From contig JAPLVG010000027.1 in NCBI GenBank assembly GCA_026397235.1, positions 1-52,607 on the forward strand: a DNA stretch of 52,607 nt, written 5' to 3'. The notes under the pieces were generated by a model that made no database searches, had not been told where the DNA came from, and saw only the letters and a list, made by a program, of their open reading frames with translations. Position numbers and translations under genes: made by a program. This document shows positions 23,672 through 32,508 of the stretch, piece after piece; positions within the stretch are counted from its first letter, which is position 1, and each line of letters opens with the position of its first letter. This DNA comes from Candidatus Berkelbacteria bacterium (lineage in GTDB: Bacteria; Patescibacteriota; UBA1384; XYA2-FULL-43-10; CAINNR01).

Positions 23672-23708
23672 GCACACAGATCGTTGGCACAGATTAAACA
23701 CAGATAAA
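23672..23708 (+). repeat. Dispersed ACACAGAT repeat before the M50 gene
   Basis: GCACACAGATCG, GCACAGATTAA and ACACAGATAAATA units. The last runs into the start codon. Confidence 0.6.
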
Positions 23709-23710
23709 TA

Positions 23711-24448
23711 ATGAATTACTTCCACCAATTTTTAAAATATCTAATAATTCCGTTTTCGCCGGAGGTTTTTTTACATTATCGCACCGCGATTGCATTACTG
23801 CTGGTGGTGATTATTTTATCATTCATCATCGATTTCCTTTTGGCTCATAGTTTTTTAGGTCCAAAGTATCGAATATTACTGGCTCCAGGAGTGATAATTC
23901 ATGAATTGGCACACGGCTTTGCCTGTCTATTTACTGGTGCCAAAGTTTCAGAGATGGCATTGTTTGAAAAAGATGGCGGCCATGTAAAACACACTCGGCC
24001 GAAAATTCCAATTATTGGCCCAGTTATCATATCGCTTGCGCCGCTTGTTGCTGGTATTGTTATTATTTATTTCACCTCGAAATATTTGAGTGCAGTTGAT
24101 CTGAGTATTTTTAAACATGGGTATACCGCCAAAGCAGTAGTTACTGCAAATTCTGCAATTATTAAAAACTTGGCTCATTTCTCGCTTCGAAATTGGATTT
24201 TGCTTTACATTGTAATTTCTACTGCTGTCACAATGGTGCCGAGCAGACAAGACTTTATCAATGCATTTTTCCCATTATTGCTGTTAATTCTAGCTTTTTT
24301 GATTGTTTCAAAATTTACGCATTGGTATTTGCCAACTGCTACATTTAATATGTTATTGCTTTCGGCGCTAAATCTATTGATCTTAATGCTTATTTTGAGT
24401 ATAGTTATATTCGCAATATCAAACTTTTTTAGAAATTCAGCGTCATAA
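23711..24448 (+). CDS. M50-family membrane metalloprotease-like protein
   Basis: 245 aa, about six hydrophobic helices. The zinc site HELAH is at 64-68 (GVIIHELAHGFACLFTGAKVSEMALF), inside a membrane segment as in site-2-type proteases and M50-like membrane proteins. The DGGHVKHTRPKIPIIGPVIISLAPLVAG stretch that follows could hold the third ligand region, but the usual NPDG/LDG motif is not obvious. The substrate is unknown. The start is the ATG right after the ACACAGAT repeat, without a ribosome site. Confidence 0.75.
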   Translation: MNYFHQFLKYLIIPFSPEVFLHYRTAIALLLVVIILSFIIDFLLAHSFLGPKYRILLAPGVIIHELAHGFACLFTGAKVSEMALFEKDGGHVKHTRPKIPIIGPVIISLAPLVAGIVIIYFTSKYLSAVDLSIFKHGYTAKAVVTANSAIIKNLAHFSLRNWILLYIVISTAVTMVPSRQDFINAFFPLLLLILAFLIVSKFTHWYLPTATFNMLLLSALNLLILMLILSIVIFAISNFFRNSAS

Positions 24449-24462
24449 ATAAAAGGAGCATC

Positions 24463-24768
24463 ATGGTTGATTTTTCAAAAGCAAAAGATTTATACAAGCT
24501 ACAAAAACAAGCACGAGAAATACAAAAAGAATTAAAAGATACCGAAATCGAAGCCAAAAGCAATGATGGCTGGGTAACAGTGGTTTTCAACGGCGAGCAG
24601 CATTTGACCGAGGTTAGTCTGGATGCAGGTGCCTTGAAGCCGGAAAACAAAAAAGAACTAGAAAAGCAGATTCTAAATACTGTGGCCCAGGCAATATCCA
24701 GATCACAGGCACTGGCGGCAGAGAAAATGAAAGATGTAATGGGCGGAATGGGACTGCCGGGAATGTAA
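24463..24768 (+). CDS. ybaB: YbaB/EbfC-family nucleoid-associated protein
   Basis: 101 aa small DNA-binding dimer. It starts MVDFSKAKDLYKLQKQAREIQKELKDTEIEAKSNDGWVTVVFNGEQHLTEVSLD, the family pattern, and ends in a Met/Gly-rich tail (VMGGMGLPGM), also typical. AAAGGAG precedes the ATG. In many bacteria ybaB is next to recR; here recR is 10 kb upstream. Confidence 0.93.
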   Translation: MVDFSKAKDLYKLQKQAREIQKELKDTEIEAKSNDGWVTVVFNGEQHLTEVSLDAGALKPENKKELEKQILNTVAQAISRSQALAAEKMKDVMGGMGLPGM

Positions 24769-24845
24769 GCCCACAGATCACGACACTGATTGAGGCACAG
24801 ATGGAAAAATCTGTGAGAAATCTGTGCAAAAATCCGTGCAGTTAC
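24768..24845 (+). repeat. Dispersed ACAGAT/ATCTGTG repeat before pth
   Basis: CCACAGATCACG, GGCACAGATGG, AATCTGTGAGAAATCTGTG and ATCCGTGCAG form an imperfect inverted repeat. Confidence 0.6.
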
Positions 24846-24863
24846 TTCAATTAAATAAATAAT

Positions 24864-25487
24864 TTGAATGAAATGAAAATTATTGTTGGGCTTGGAAATC
24901 AGGGGGTTGAATATATTGGCACTCGCCACAACGTCGGGTTTGATTTTGTTGATGAGTTGGCAAAACATCCAAGGCTTTGTTCTGCTGGTGAGGAATTATC
25001 CTTTGCTACAAATAAAAAATTCCAAGCTGATATTGCCGAAACTCAAGTCGCCGGCGACAAGTATATACTAGCCAAGCCGCAAACTTTCATGAACGTTTCA
25101 GGTAAAAGTGTTCGATCAATTTTGGATTTTTACAAAGCTAGCGTTAATGATTTACTCGTGGTATCAGATGATTTAGATTTGCCACTCGGTATGGCCCGCG
25201 TTCGACTGACTGGTTCTAGTGGTGGTCACAAGGGAATTGAAAACATTATTTCTGAAATTGGAACTAAAGATTTTGCTCGGCTAAGAATTGGAATTTCGGA
25301 TAAAACAGTTGGTGGCACGGAGACTGACCACCCATACGAAAAACCGGAAGCGAAAATATTCGTTCTCGAAAAATTCTCTGATCGAGAGAAGCCAATTATC
25401 AAAAAAATGATCTCTAAATCAGTCGATATTATCGTTGATTGCTTAACCAGCGGGGAAGAACTAGTCGCAACTTCGTTTGAAGCCTAA
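24864..25487 (+). CDS. pth: Peptidyl-tRNA hydrolase
   Basis: Recycles peptidyl-tRNA released during translation. About 205-207 aa. The core is MKIIVGLGNQGVEYIGTRHNVGFDFVDELA with the catalytic His in TRHNVGF. Further marks are KPQTFMNVSGKSV, LLVVSDDLDLPLGMARVRLTGSSGGHKGIENI and FARLRIGI. Two starts are close: ATG 24864 (MNEMKIIV) and ATG 24873. The second gives the usual family N-terminus. Confidence 0.95.
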   Translation: MNEMKIIVGLGNQGVEYIGTRHNVGFDFVDELAKHPRLCSAGEELSFATNKKFQADIAETQVAGDKYILAKPQTFMNVSGKSVRSILDFYKASVNDLLVVSDDLDLPLGMARVRLTGSSGGHKGIENIISEIGTKDFARLRIGISDKTVGGTETDHPYEKPEAKIFVLEKFSDREKPIIKKMISKSVDIIVDCLTSGEELVATSFEA

Positions 25488-25635
25488 CCACACTGATTTT
25501 TCACACAGAATTGACACGGAAAAAAGAATAATTGGTTGTGTTCTGATCTTAAATATGCTTTAATTGTTTGGTCTAATAAATAAAGTGGGAGTCCTTCGAC
25601 ATCGCTCAGGACGCATACCACATATAGGAGTTCGC

Positions 25636-26403
25636 ATGAGTCAGAAAGTACAGGATATGAGTCAAGACGTCGTTATCGACGAGGCATCAATCCAAAAACA
25701 AGCCGAGGAAGCCAAACAGGAGCTGCAAGAAGAAATTGCTGAAGAGCAGGCAGAGGACGCAAAAGAAGAAAAAAAATCTGCTAAAGCTAAAAAACCAAAG
25801 AAACCGGTTCGAAGCAAAAAATATATTGCCGCACACGCTTTAATTGACCAAGAAAAACTCTACCTCGTAGAAGAGGGAATTGAAAAAGTTCTAGAAACTA
25901 CTATTGTAAAATTTGATCCAACCGTTGAGGTTCACGCTAAATTGTCGCTTACTGGAATTCGTGGAACAATTGTTTTACCTGCTGGTGCACCAAAAGAAAA
26001 GCGAGTGAAAATTGCTGATGAAAAAAATGTTGATGAAATTGTTGCTGCTGTAAAAGCTGGAAAAATCGATTTTGATATTTTGCTCGCAACTCCAGCTATG
26101 ATGCCAAAATTAGCTGCTGCTGCCAAAGTTTTGGGGCCAAAAGGAATTATGCCTTCACCAAAATCTGGTACAGTTGTTGAAGATACTGCTGCAGCTGCAG
26201 AGGAAATCAAATCAGGCAAAGTCGAATACAAAGAAGACGATCAAAAGAATATCCACCTAGCTATCGCCAAAGCATCGTTCGGTAAAGACAAAATCAAAGA
26301 AAACTTAATGGCATTTCTTAAAATTCTGCCAAAAAATAAAGTTACTGGCATTTACCTGACCTCAGCAATGGGGCCAAGCGTAAAGCTGGAAATTCCTAAG
26401 TGA
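25636..26403 (+). CDS. rplA: 50S ribosomal protein L1 with acidic N-terminal extension
   Basis: Forms the L1 stalk of the large subunit. The L1 domain starts at about residue 55 (SKKYIAAHALIDQEKLYLVEEGIEKVL) and contains RGTIVLPAGAPKEKRVKI, LATPAMMPKLAAAAKVLGPKGIMPSPKSGTV and TGIYLTSAMGPSVKLEI. Ahead of it is an acidic, Lys/Glu-rich extension of about 55 residues not found in most L1 proteins. I start at ATG 25636, which has AGGAG 5 nt upstream. The open frame further upstream (from 25564) is made of repeat DNA (CTTCGACATCGCTCAGGA). The usual partner rplK is 19 kb upstream. Confidence 0.94.
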   Translation: MSQKVQDMSQDVVIDEASIQKQAEEAKQELQEEIAEEQAEDAKEEKKSAKAKKPKKPVRSKKYIAAHALIDQEKLYLVEEGIEKVLETTIVKFDPTVEVHAKLSLTGIRGTIVLPAGAPKEKRVKIADEKNVDEIVAAVKAGKIDFDILLATPAMMPKLAAAAKVLGPKGIMPSPKSGTVVEDTAAAAEEIKSGKVEYKEDDQKNIHLAIAKASFGKDKIKENLMAFLKILPKNKVTGIYLTSAMGPSVKLEIPK

Positions 26404-26540
26404 CACGCAGTGTCATCCTGAGCGAGTGAAACGAGTCGAATGGATCTCTGTCTCGTCATCCTCGGACTTGATCCGGGGATCCACAAATAGTTGGTAGATT
26501 CCCGCCGGAGTTTACCCTGTGGGCGGGAATGACAAAATAA
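26404..26540. repeat. REP-like palindromic repeats after rplA
   Basis: GTCATCCTGAGCGAGTGAAAC, GTCATCCTCGGACTTGATCCGGG and a CCCGCCGGAG...GGGCGGGAATGAC unit. The first is close to the insertion inside ileS at 2519-2553. Confidence 0.75.
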
Positions 26541-26547
26541 AGAAAAT

Positions 26548-26577
26548 GGCTCTGAAGAAATTCAGGGTCGTTTTTTG
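26548..26577 (+). terminator. Intrinsic terminator after rplA
   Basis: Stem GGCTCTGAA / TTCAGGGTC with GAAA loop and T-run. Confidence 0.8.
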
Positions 26578-26579
26578 TG

Positions 26580-26608
26580 TTGACAAAATCACAATACTAG
26601 AGTATAAT
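26580..26608 (+). promoter_or_regulatory. Promoter of the 157-aa membrane protein
   Basis: TTGACA (26580-26585), 17-nt spacer, TATAAT (26603-26608): a full consensus promoter directly after the terminator. Confidence 0.9.
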
Positions 26609-26655
26609 TGCATATGTAATTCGACACCCGAACATATTCTCAGGAGGAAAGCCTG

Positions 26656-27129
26656 ATGTCTGAGTCGGAATGTAAAACAGTGTGCTGGATGATACTCCTC
26701 GCCCTGGTCATCGCCATGTTCACGGCTGTCTTGAGTGGGACCCTCGCCTGCGCATTCATTCTATGCGCTGTTGCGCTCACCTCCATCGTGCTAGTAGCCA
26801 AGAAGAGAACAGCAAGACGAGCTGTAATCGCGATCATCTGTCTTTGGCTGGCGGCGAGCCAAGTCGTTTTCATGGTTGCCTTGTTTCCGACGTATGAGAA
26901 GTTCAAGACGTGGAATTACGACGCTGAACAGGCCCTGACCGAACGCAACTCGATCGTTGCCAATCTCGGTGGAGTGCCGATCCTAGTCGAATGGCGCACT
27001 GATGTAGCCGATCGAGGATGGTTCATTTGGTTCCCGCCCCTGGCTCATTACAGAGACCCGATCATTTATGAGTGGGAGACGGAAGCTACCAGCGAAGGTC
27101 CTGTCACAACTGGCCACCGCATCAATTGA
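26656..27129 (+). CDS. GC-rich membrane hypothetical protein
   Basis: 157 aa. Three hydrophobic helices in the first 80 residues (VCWMILLALVIAMFTAVLSG, CAFILCAVALTSIVLVA, AVIAIICLWLAASQVVFMVAL) are followed by a roughly 75-aa soluble part (YEKFKTWNYDAEQALTERNSIVANLGG...). It has a strong AGGAGG site, a consensus promoter and its own terminator. Codons are GC-rich against A/T-rich neighbours. It is inserted between rplA and rplJ. The family is unknown. Confidence 0.75.
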   Translation: MSESECKTVCWMILLALVIAMFTAVLSGTLACAFILCAVALTSIVLVAKKRTARRAVIAIICLWLAASQVVFMVALFPTYEKFKTWNYDAEQALTERNSIVANLGGVPILVEWRTDVADRGWFIWFPPLAHYRDPIIYEWETEATSEGPVTTGHRIN

Positions 27130-27151
27130 TGCAACGGTCCGCAAGTACACA

Positions 27152-27189
27152 CCGTCCCGATCACGACACTGTGGCTGGGCGGTTTTTTT
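27152..27189 (+). terminator. Terminator of the 157-aa membrane gene
   Basis: CCGTCCC...GGGCGG stem followed by seven Ts. Confidence 0.7.
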
Positions 27190-27276
27190 ATTCCAAAAAG
27201 TCTACAAAAATGATCCGATCGGATCAAAAGTGATGAATATTTTAATAGTTCTCGACAGGCTCGAACAATAAAACCG

Positions 27277-27305
27277 TTGACTTTCTAAGTGCCATCTGAT
27301 AATAT
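27277..27305 (+). promoter_or_regulatory. Promoter of rplJ-rplL
   Basis: TTGACT (27277-27282), 17-nt spacer, TAATAT (27300-27305). It gives a leader of about 165 nt that contains the L10 leader. Confidence 0.8.
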
Positions 27306-27311
27306 TAAATC

Positions 27312-27402
27312 ATTCCAAAGACCGCGGGCTCCCACGTCGTCCAACTTCGCTCTAACGAGCTTCGCTGGACTATGCGGGATAGAATTAAGTCCTGCGCAGG
27401 AA
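27312..27402 (+). promoter_or_regulatory. Ribosomal protein L10 leader
   Basis: The bases CCAAAGACCGCGGG near the start and AATTAAGTCCTGCGCAGG near the end match the conserved core of the L10 leader, where the L10(L12)4 complex binds its own mRNA to limit translation. It lies directly upstream of rplJ, as known for the family. The variable arm between them carries a repeat-like inverted unit (CGTCCAACTTCGCTC / GAGCTTCGCTGGAC). An RNA covariance search (Rfam L10_leader) would decide. Confidence 0.7.
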
Positions 27403-27475
27403 AAATAAGTGCAAACTATATTTTTCTTGTATATGTCGGCGGAATCGCCGAATTTTTGTTTAATAAGGACTTAAA

Positions 27476-27991
27476 ATGGCAAAATCAAGATTGCAAAAAG
27501 AAGAACAGTTAGTAAGACTTAATGACCAGTTTGGTTCGAAAAAAGCAGTTTTTGTTGATTATCAAGGTCTTTCAGTGAAAGAAATTGAAAATCTTCGAAA
27601 CTCTTTGGAAGAAAAGGGCGTTAAATTTGTTGTTGTTAAGAACACTTTGGCCAAAATTGCATTGAAAAATGCTGGCATTGAAGTTGCAGATGAACTTTTA
27701 AAGAAGCCAGTTGCTGTCGCTTTCTCTGATGATGAAGTTGCTTCGTCAAAAGAAATCAAAAACTTTACCAAATTACATGAAAACTTGCAGATTCTTGGTG
27801 GAGTTATTGAAAAGCAGTTTGTCCCAGTTTCAACAATTGAAGCTTTGGCACTGTTGCCAAGCCGAGAAGAGCTTTATGCCAAGGTTGTTGGATCAATCGC
27901 GGCGCCGATTTCCGGAATGGTCAATGTTTTGGCCGGGAATATTCGCGGTTTGGTATCAATTTTAAGTCAGTATAGCGAATCAAAGAATTAA
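27476..27991 (+). CDS. rplJ: 50S ribosomal protein L10
   Basis: Base of the L7/L12 stalk. It is 171 aa. It starts MAKSRLQKEEQLVRLNDQFGSKKAVFVDYQGLSVKEIENLRNSLEEKGVKFVVVKNTLAKIALK, the family pattern. The C-terminal helix that carries L7/L12 dimers is present (SREELYAKVVGSIAAPISGMVNVLAGNIRGLVSIL). An AAGGA site precedes the ATG. It is followed by rplL after a repeat. Confidence 0.96.
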   Translation: MAKSRLQKEEQLVRLNDQFGSKKAVFVDYQGLSVKEIENLRNSLEEKGVKFVVVKNTLAKIALKNAGIEVADELLKKPVAVAFSDDEVASSKEIKNFTKLHENLQILGGVIEKQFVPVSTIEALALLPSREELYAKVVGSIAAPISGMVNVLAGNIRGLVSILSQYSESKN

Positions 27992-28002
27992 TTATAAATA
28001 AT

Positions 28003-28073
28003 AATCTGTCATTCTGAACTTGTTTCAGAATCCCGAAAACGAGATCCCGAAATAAATTCGGGATGACAAAAAA
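28003..28073. repeat. REP-like palindrome between rplJ and rplL
   Basis: GTCATTCTGAACTTGTTTCAG and CCCGAAATAAATTCGGGATGAC, the inverted unit of the same family, inside the rplJ-rplL transcript. Confidence 0.75.
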
Positions 28074-28085
28074 TAAGGAGACAAT

Positions 28086-28736
28086 ATGTCAGACGAAACA
28101 AAGGAAGAAAAAGTAGAAGAAGTTGCAGAACAAGCTGAAGATGTAGCTGTTGCTGCTGCCGAAGAAGCAAAAGCGGAGAGCTCCGACGCTCCAAAGGAGA
28201 AGTCGGAGGTCGGAGTCCCGACCGAAAGCGTCGGGAAAGTCGCAGAAGAAGCCAAAGAAGAAGTTGCTGAAGTGGCCGAAGAGGTTGCTGAAGTAAAAGA
28301 AGAAATTAAAGAGGAAGTTAAAGAAGAGGCCAAGGTTGAAGAGAAACCAGCTCCAAGCGGAAAATTCAAAGAATTGATTGGATCAATCGAGAATCTTTCC
28401 GTACTTGAGCTTTCTGAATTGGTTAAAGAGCTTGAAACTCGATTTGGCGTTTCAGCTGCTGCCCCTGTAGCTGTCGCTGCTGCTGGCGGAGCCGCTGGTG
28501 GTGCCGAAGCCGCAGAAGAGAAAACATCATTTGATGTCGTTCTTGCCTCTGCAGGTGATAAGAAAATCCAGGTCATCAAGGCTGTTCGTGAAATCAAACC
28601 TGATCTTGGTTTGAAAGAGGCCAAAGACTTGGTTGAAGCTGCTCCAAAAGATTTGCTTAAAGGCGCTAAGAAAGAAGACGCTGAAGCTGCTAAAACTAAA
28701 CTTGAAGAAGCTGGAGCAACTGTCGAACTAAAGTAA
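28086..28736 (+). CDS. rplL: 50S ribosomal protein L7/L12 with long N-terminal extension
   Basis: Stalk protein that recruits translational GTPases. The normal part starts at about residue 94 ([36 protein letters not shown]). It runs through the Ala/Gly hinge to the C-terminal domain ([50 protein letters not shown]). The whole is 216 aa, against about 125 normally. The extra roughly 90 residues are Glu/Ala/Lys/Val repeats ([20 protein letters not shown]) likely to be helical or disordered. Part of it (28172-28245, [19 protein letters not shown]) is encoded by inverted repeat-like DNA. AAGGAG precedes the ATG. Confidence 0.94.
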   Translation: MSDETKEEKVEEVAEQAEDVAVAAAEEAKAESSDAPKEKSEVGVPTESVGKVAEEAKEEVAEVAEEVAEVKEEIKEEVKEEAKVEEKPAPSGKFKELIGSIENLSVLELSELVKELETRFGVSAAAPVAVAAAGGAAGGAEAAEEKTSFDVVLASAGDKKIQVIKAVREIKPDLGLKEAKDLVEAAPKDLLKGAKKEDAEAAKTKLEEAGATVELK

Positions 28737-28771
28737 TCTAATAGCTTTCAGCTGCTAACTGTTAGGAATAC

Positions 28772-28801
28772 AAAAAGGTCTCGCTTTTGCGGGGCTTTTT
28801 T
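28772..28801 (+). terminator. Terminator after rplL
   Basis: A-run, stem GTCTCGC / GCGGGGC with TTTT loop (G-T pairs), T-run. Confidence 0.85.
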
Positions 28802-28922
28802 GGTAGAATTAGACATGCAAATTTAAAATTTACAAATTTTGCAATTTAATATAAATTTCAAATGATTCAATGTTTTAAACATTTAAGAATTAAAGGATTC
28901 AATTTAAATTTTAAATTCTAAA

Positions 28923-30043
<1,121 letters not shown>

Positions 30044-30104
30044 CAGACGGGTATTTAATCGTGGACAATAGAACCGTAAGTCAATAATTAATTTAGGAGG
30101 TTTC

Positions 30105-30473
30105 ATGGATGATATGAACCCAACACCAACACCGGGTGCAGTTCCAGCAGCACCAACAGATGATCAAACAGCGGCACCAGTAATGCCAGCAGCCGCACCA
30201 GCGGATGATTTAATGGCTCCGGCACCAATGCCAGCGCCAGCCGCCGATCTAGCACCAGCAATGCCGCCAGTAGACGAACCGGCAATGCCAGAGGAATCAG
30301 CAAGTGGTCCAGCCGTTGGCGGACCTACTGAAACACCAGCACCAGCCTCGGCTGAAGAAGTTCCGGATGTTGCACCAGCACCGGTTAATCCAATCGCTCA
30401 AACCACTCCGGCTCCAGAAGAGGATGCTGTCGACGCGATGCCAACCCCGCCACCCGCCGCACCGATGGAATAG
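30105..30473 (+). CDS. Ala/Pro-rich low-complexity protein
   Basis: 122 aa, composed almost wholly of Pro, Ala, Met, Asp, Glu and Thr (PAAPTDDQTAAPVMPAAAP). It has no signal peptide, membrane helix or folded-domain pattern. AGGAGG 6 nt before the ATG and a terminator right after the stop support expression. It lies after tgt. It could be a disordered linker or surface-type protein. The function is unknown. Confidence 0.65.
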   Translation: MDDMNPTPTPGAVPAAPTDDQTAAPVMPAAAPADDLMAPAPMPAPAADLAPAMPPVDEPAMPEESASGPAVGGPTETPAPASAEEVPDVAPAPVNPIAQTTPAPEEDAVDAMPTPPPAAPME

Positions 30474-30501
30474 TTTGAATATAAATTGAATCTCAATTTT
30501 C

Positions 30502-30528
30502 AAAAAAGAGGCCAAAAACCTCTTTTTT
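30502..30528 (+). terminator. Terminator of the Ala/Pro-rich gene
   Basis: AAAAAAGAGG / CCTCTTTTTT stem with a 7-nt loop. Confidence 0.9.
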
Positions 30529-30539
30529 GGTTTTTGCTA

Positions 30540-30568
30540 TTGACTTTTGTAATGGTATATGCTACAAT
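30540..30568 (+). promoter_or_regulatory. Promoter of the 354-aa exported protein unit
   Basis: TTGACT (30540-30545), 17-nt spacer, TACAAT (30563-30568), with ATGC before the -10 box. Confidence 0.85.
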
Positions 30569-30574
30569 GAACCG

Positions 30575-30868
30575 TTAAGCTGATTTGAGAGGGTTTTTGC
30601 TTTAACTAGTGCGTAGCGTGCTGCTTCAGGGTATCCCCTCCACCCAGAAGCAGCACATTGCGTACTACACAGATCTTTTACACTGATAAGGCGCAGATGT
30701 AATCCAAATGTACCTTGAAAAGGCGTGAAATCGCGCCAAAATAATTCTTCCAACGAATCAGTATTTATGCAATTCTCAATGATCGCTGAAAATCGCATAA
30801 CAATATTTGCTGATTTGTTGGAGGAAAAAAATAAAAACCCGGAAGGGTAGAAAAAGGAGGCGATTGGC
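30575..30868 (+). promoter_or_regulatory. Long leader with strong hairpin
   Basis: About 300 nt between the promoter and the gene at 30869. GTGCTGCTT pairs with AAGCAGCAC (about 30618-30657), and ACACAGATC-type repeat units follow. A 27-codon frame (30767-30850) ends 18 nt before the main start but has no ribosome site. A regulatory role is possible, not shown. Confidence 0.4.
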
Positions 30869-31933
30869 ATGCGAAGTGCCATCGTCATAGCTGTTTTGCT
30901 GGTTGTTGTGTCGGCTGCTTTCGCCCAGACGGGTGAGGGCACTGGCACCGAAGTGCCACTGGGGCAGCCCGCTGGCACTCCGCGTCAGATTTCTGATAGC
31001 GGAGAGCTGACGCAAGTGGCGCCGTCGCCGGCAACTCCGGCACAGCCGTTGGTGGCCGGTAGGCCGAGGACGACAAATCCTCCGCCGCCTGCACCACCTG
31101 TTGTCATTGTCAATGTTGTCCAGCAGATCAAAGTGCTGGAAAGGCAGCGGGTGACAGCAGTTTGGTGCGGCAATTGGGGAGAGGCTGGAAAGTTGGGGCA
31201 GCAAATACGCCAACTGAAGTCAGAAGTCGCGGCAGCTGACCGTGACGCCAAAGGCGATTTTGCCTGCGGCGGCGATGGTCGGATCGCAAAGTTGCTCAAA
31301 GATTGGCACGTTGCCTCCTTGAGTGATGTTGACGCAAAAATCGCGGCCGCTAAAGCCGCAGAAACTCCGGCGGTTGCGCCGGCACAAGTTGTTCAGCCGG
31401 CAGGCCCGGCGGGAAAGAGGAAGAAAATGGACCCGAATTTGCTTTTGTTGGCGTTGGTTGTCGTAGTCGGGATCGTCGCATTGGTCGTTTCTCGGCGTCG
31501 CGACCGGACGGAAGTCAGTGCAGTCAGGCAAGTTTCGGTTGCGACTGAGACGCCGTTGCCTCGACCACAGTCTCTGCCGGCGAATGAAGACCCGGGCTAC
31601 ATCGCAGCGATGCGCGGCGCACTGGGTGCGCCGGCGACGCCAGAAGGTGTTCCTTCCCAAGGATTCACCTACACGGATCGGAGCGGCCGGACATCCGGCT
31701 GGACACGCTGGCAATCGCCAGAGTTCTTTGTCCAGCCGCAAAGGTCAGTTCCGGCACCGGCACCGCCTCTGGCACCGAAACCAGCGTCGCCGGAACCGAC
31801 CGTCTTGGTAATCCGGTTGGAGTCGGCTGAAAAGCCGGCACCGAAGCCGACCACCGGTGAGGTGGAGGAAGCCGCCGCCAAGGCTGAGGCAGCGAAGAAG
31901 GCCGCCGCTGCCAAAGCGGCGGCTGGCAAGTAA
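30869..31933 (+). CDS. Exported Pro/Ala-rich protein with internal membrane helix
   Basis: 354 aa. The signal peptide MRSAIVIAVLLVVVSAAFAQ is followed by a Pro-rich region (NPPPPAPPVV). Next is a helical segment with two Cys (VVQQIKVLERQRVTAVWCGNWGEAGKLGQQIRQLKSEV...DFACGGDGR). A transmembrane helix follows at about 190-208 (LLLLALVVVVGIVALVV), then RRRDR, and a Pro/Ala/Lys-rich tail ending in Ala-Lys repeats. After signal cleavage the N-terminal part would be outside and the tail inside. GGAGG lies 8 nt before the ATG. It has GC-rich codons and its own promoter and terminator. The family is unknown. Confidence 0.78.
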   Translation: MRSAIVIAVLLVVVSAAFAQTGEGTGTEVPLGQPAGTPRQISDSGELTQVAPSPATPAQPLVAGRPRTTNPPPPAPPVVIVNVVQQIKVLERQRVTAVWCGNWGEAGKLGQQIRQLKSEVAAADRDAKGDFACGGDGRIAKLLKDWHVASLSDVDAKIAAAKAAETPAVAPAQVVQPAGPAGKRKKMDPNLLLLALVVVVGIVALVVSRRRDRTEVSAVRQVSVATETPLPRPQSLPANEDPGYIAAMRGALGAPATPEGVPSQGFTYTDRSGRTSGWTRWQSPEFFVQPQRSVPAPAPPLAPKPASPEPTVLVIRLESAEKPAPKPTTGEVEEAAAKAEAAKKAAAAKAAAGK

Positions 31934-31948
31934 CCATCAGTTGTACCT

Positions 31949-31984
31949 GTCCGGTTCCTCATTGCGAGGAGCCGGACTTTTTTT
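31949..31984 (+). terminator. Terminator of the exported protein gene
   Basis: Stem GTCCGG..CCTC / GAGG.GCCGGAC followed by seven Ts. Confidence 0.92.
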
Positions 31985-31985
31985 G

Positions 31986-32014
31986 TTGTTTCAAAACAAA
32001 ATGTATACTATAAT
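31986..32014 (+). promoter_or_regulatory. Promoter of the 32-37 kb operon
   Basis: TTGTTT (31986-31991), 17-nt spacer, TATAAT (32009-32014). A TAATTTC tandem stretch (32032-32055) lies in the leader, and GGAGGG precedes the first gene. Confidence 0.65.
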
Positions 32015-32100
32015 ATAAACAGGGGAAGATTTCTAATTTCTAATTTCTAATTTCAAAAAAAACAAATAAACAATCTCTAATATTTGCGAATGGAGGGATA

Positions 32101-32508
32101 ATGGCTGATGATATTGCTGGAATAACGGATCAAGGAAAAATCGATGGTCTAAGTTTTGATCAGGTAGTTGGCGGAGATATTTTTGAACTTGTTGGTTTGG
32201 AATTATCCGATGAGGAACGCGACCAGTTGGCGACAAAAATGTTCGGAGCTATCCAGTTGCGGGTTTTCGAACGAATCAATTCTGAGCTTGATGAATCTGG
32301 TCGAGCTGACTTTAAATCTACACTTGAAACCGGTGATAATAATGCAATCACTAGTTTTTTTGAAAATCAAAATATTGATTTTACGGCGATTACTGCTGAG
32401 GAAGCGGCGAAATACAAAATTGAGTTTATAACCTTTGCTAAAATGATTGAAAAATCCGGCGGAACGCTGGCGGATATTTTGCTGGAGCTTGATAAAGACA
32501 AAAAATAA
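32101..32508 (+). CDS. Acidic helical hypothetical protein (DUF5663-like?)
   Basis: 135 aa, acidic, predicted mostly helical, no signal or membrane helix. The stretch ELSDEERDQLATKMFGAIQLRVFERINSELDESGRADFKSTLE resembles small helical proteins common in Patescibacteria, possibly the DUF5663 type; I am not certain. A GGAGGG site precedes the ATG. The stop is immediately followed by the next start, so it is the first gene of a tight operon with the 1197-aa protein. Confidence 0.65.
   Translation: MADDIAGITDQGKIDGLSFDQVVGGDIFELVGLELSDEERDQLATKMFGAIQLRVFERINSELDESGRADFKSTLETGDNNAITSFFENQNIDFTAITAEEAAKYKIEFITFAKMIEKSGGTLADILLELDKDKK

Noticed and set aside
27068-27271. 67-aa frame after the 157-aa membrane gene
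   Set aside because: It overlaps the end of that gene and its terminator and has no start signals.
30767-30850. 27-codon upstream ORF before the exported protein
   Set aside because: No ribosome site before its ATG; it could be chance in an A/T-rich leader.
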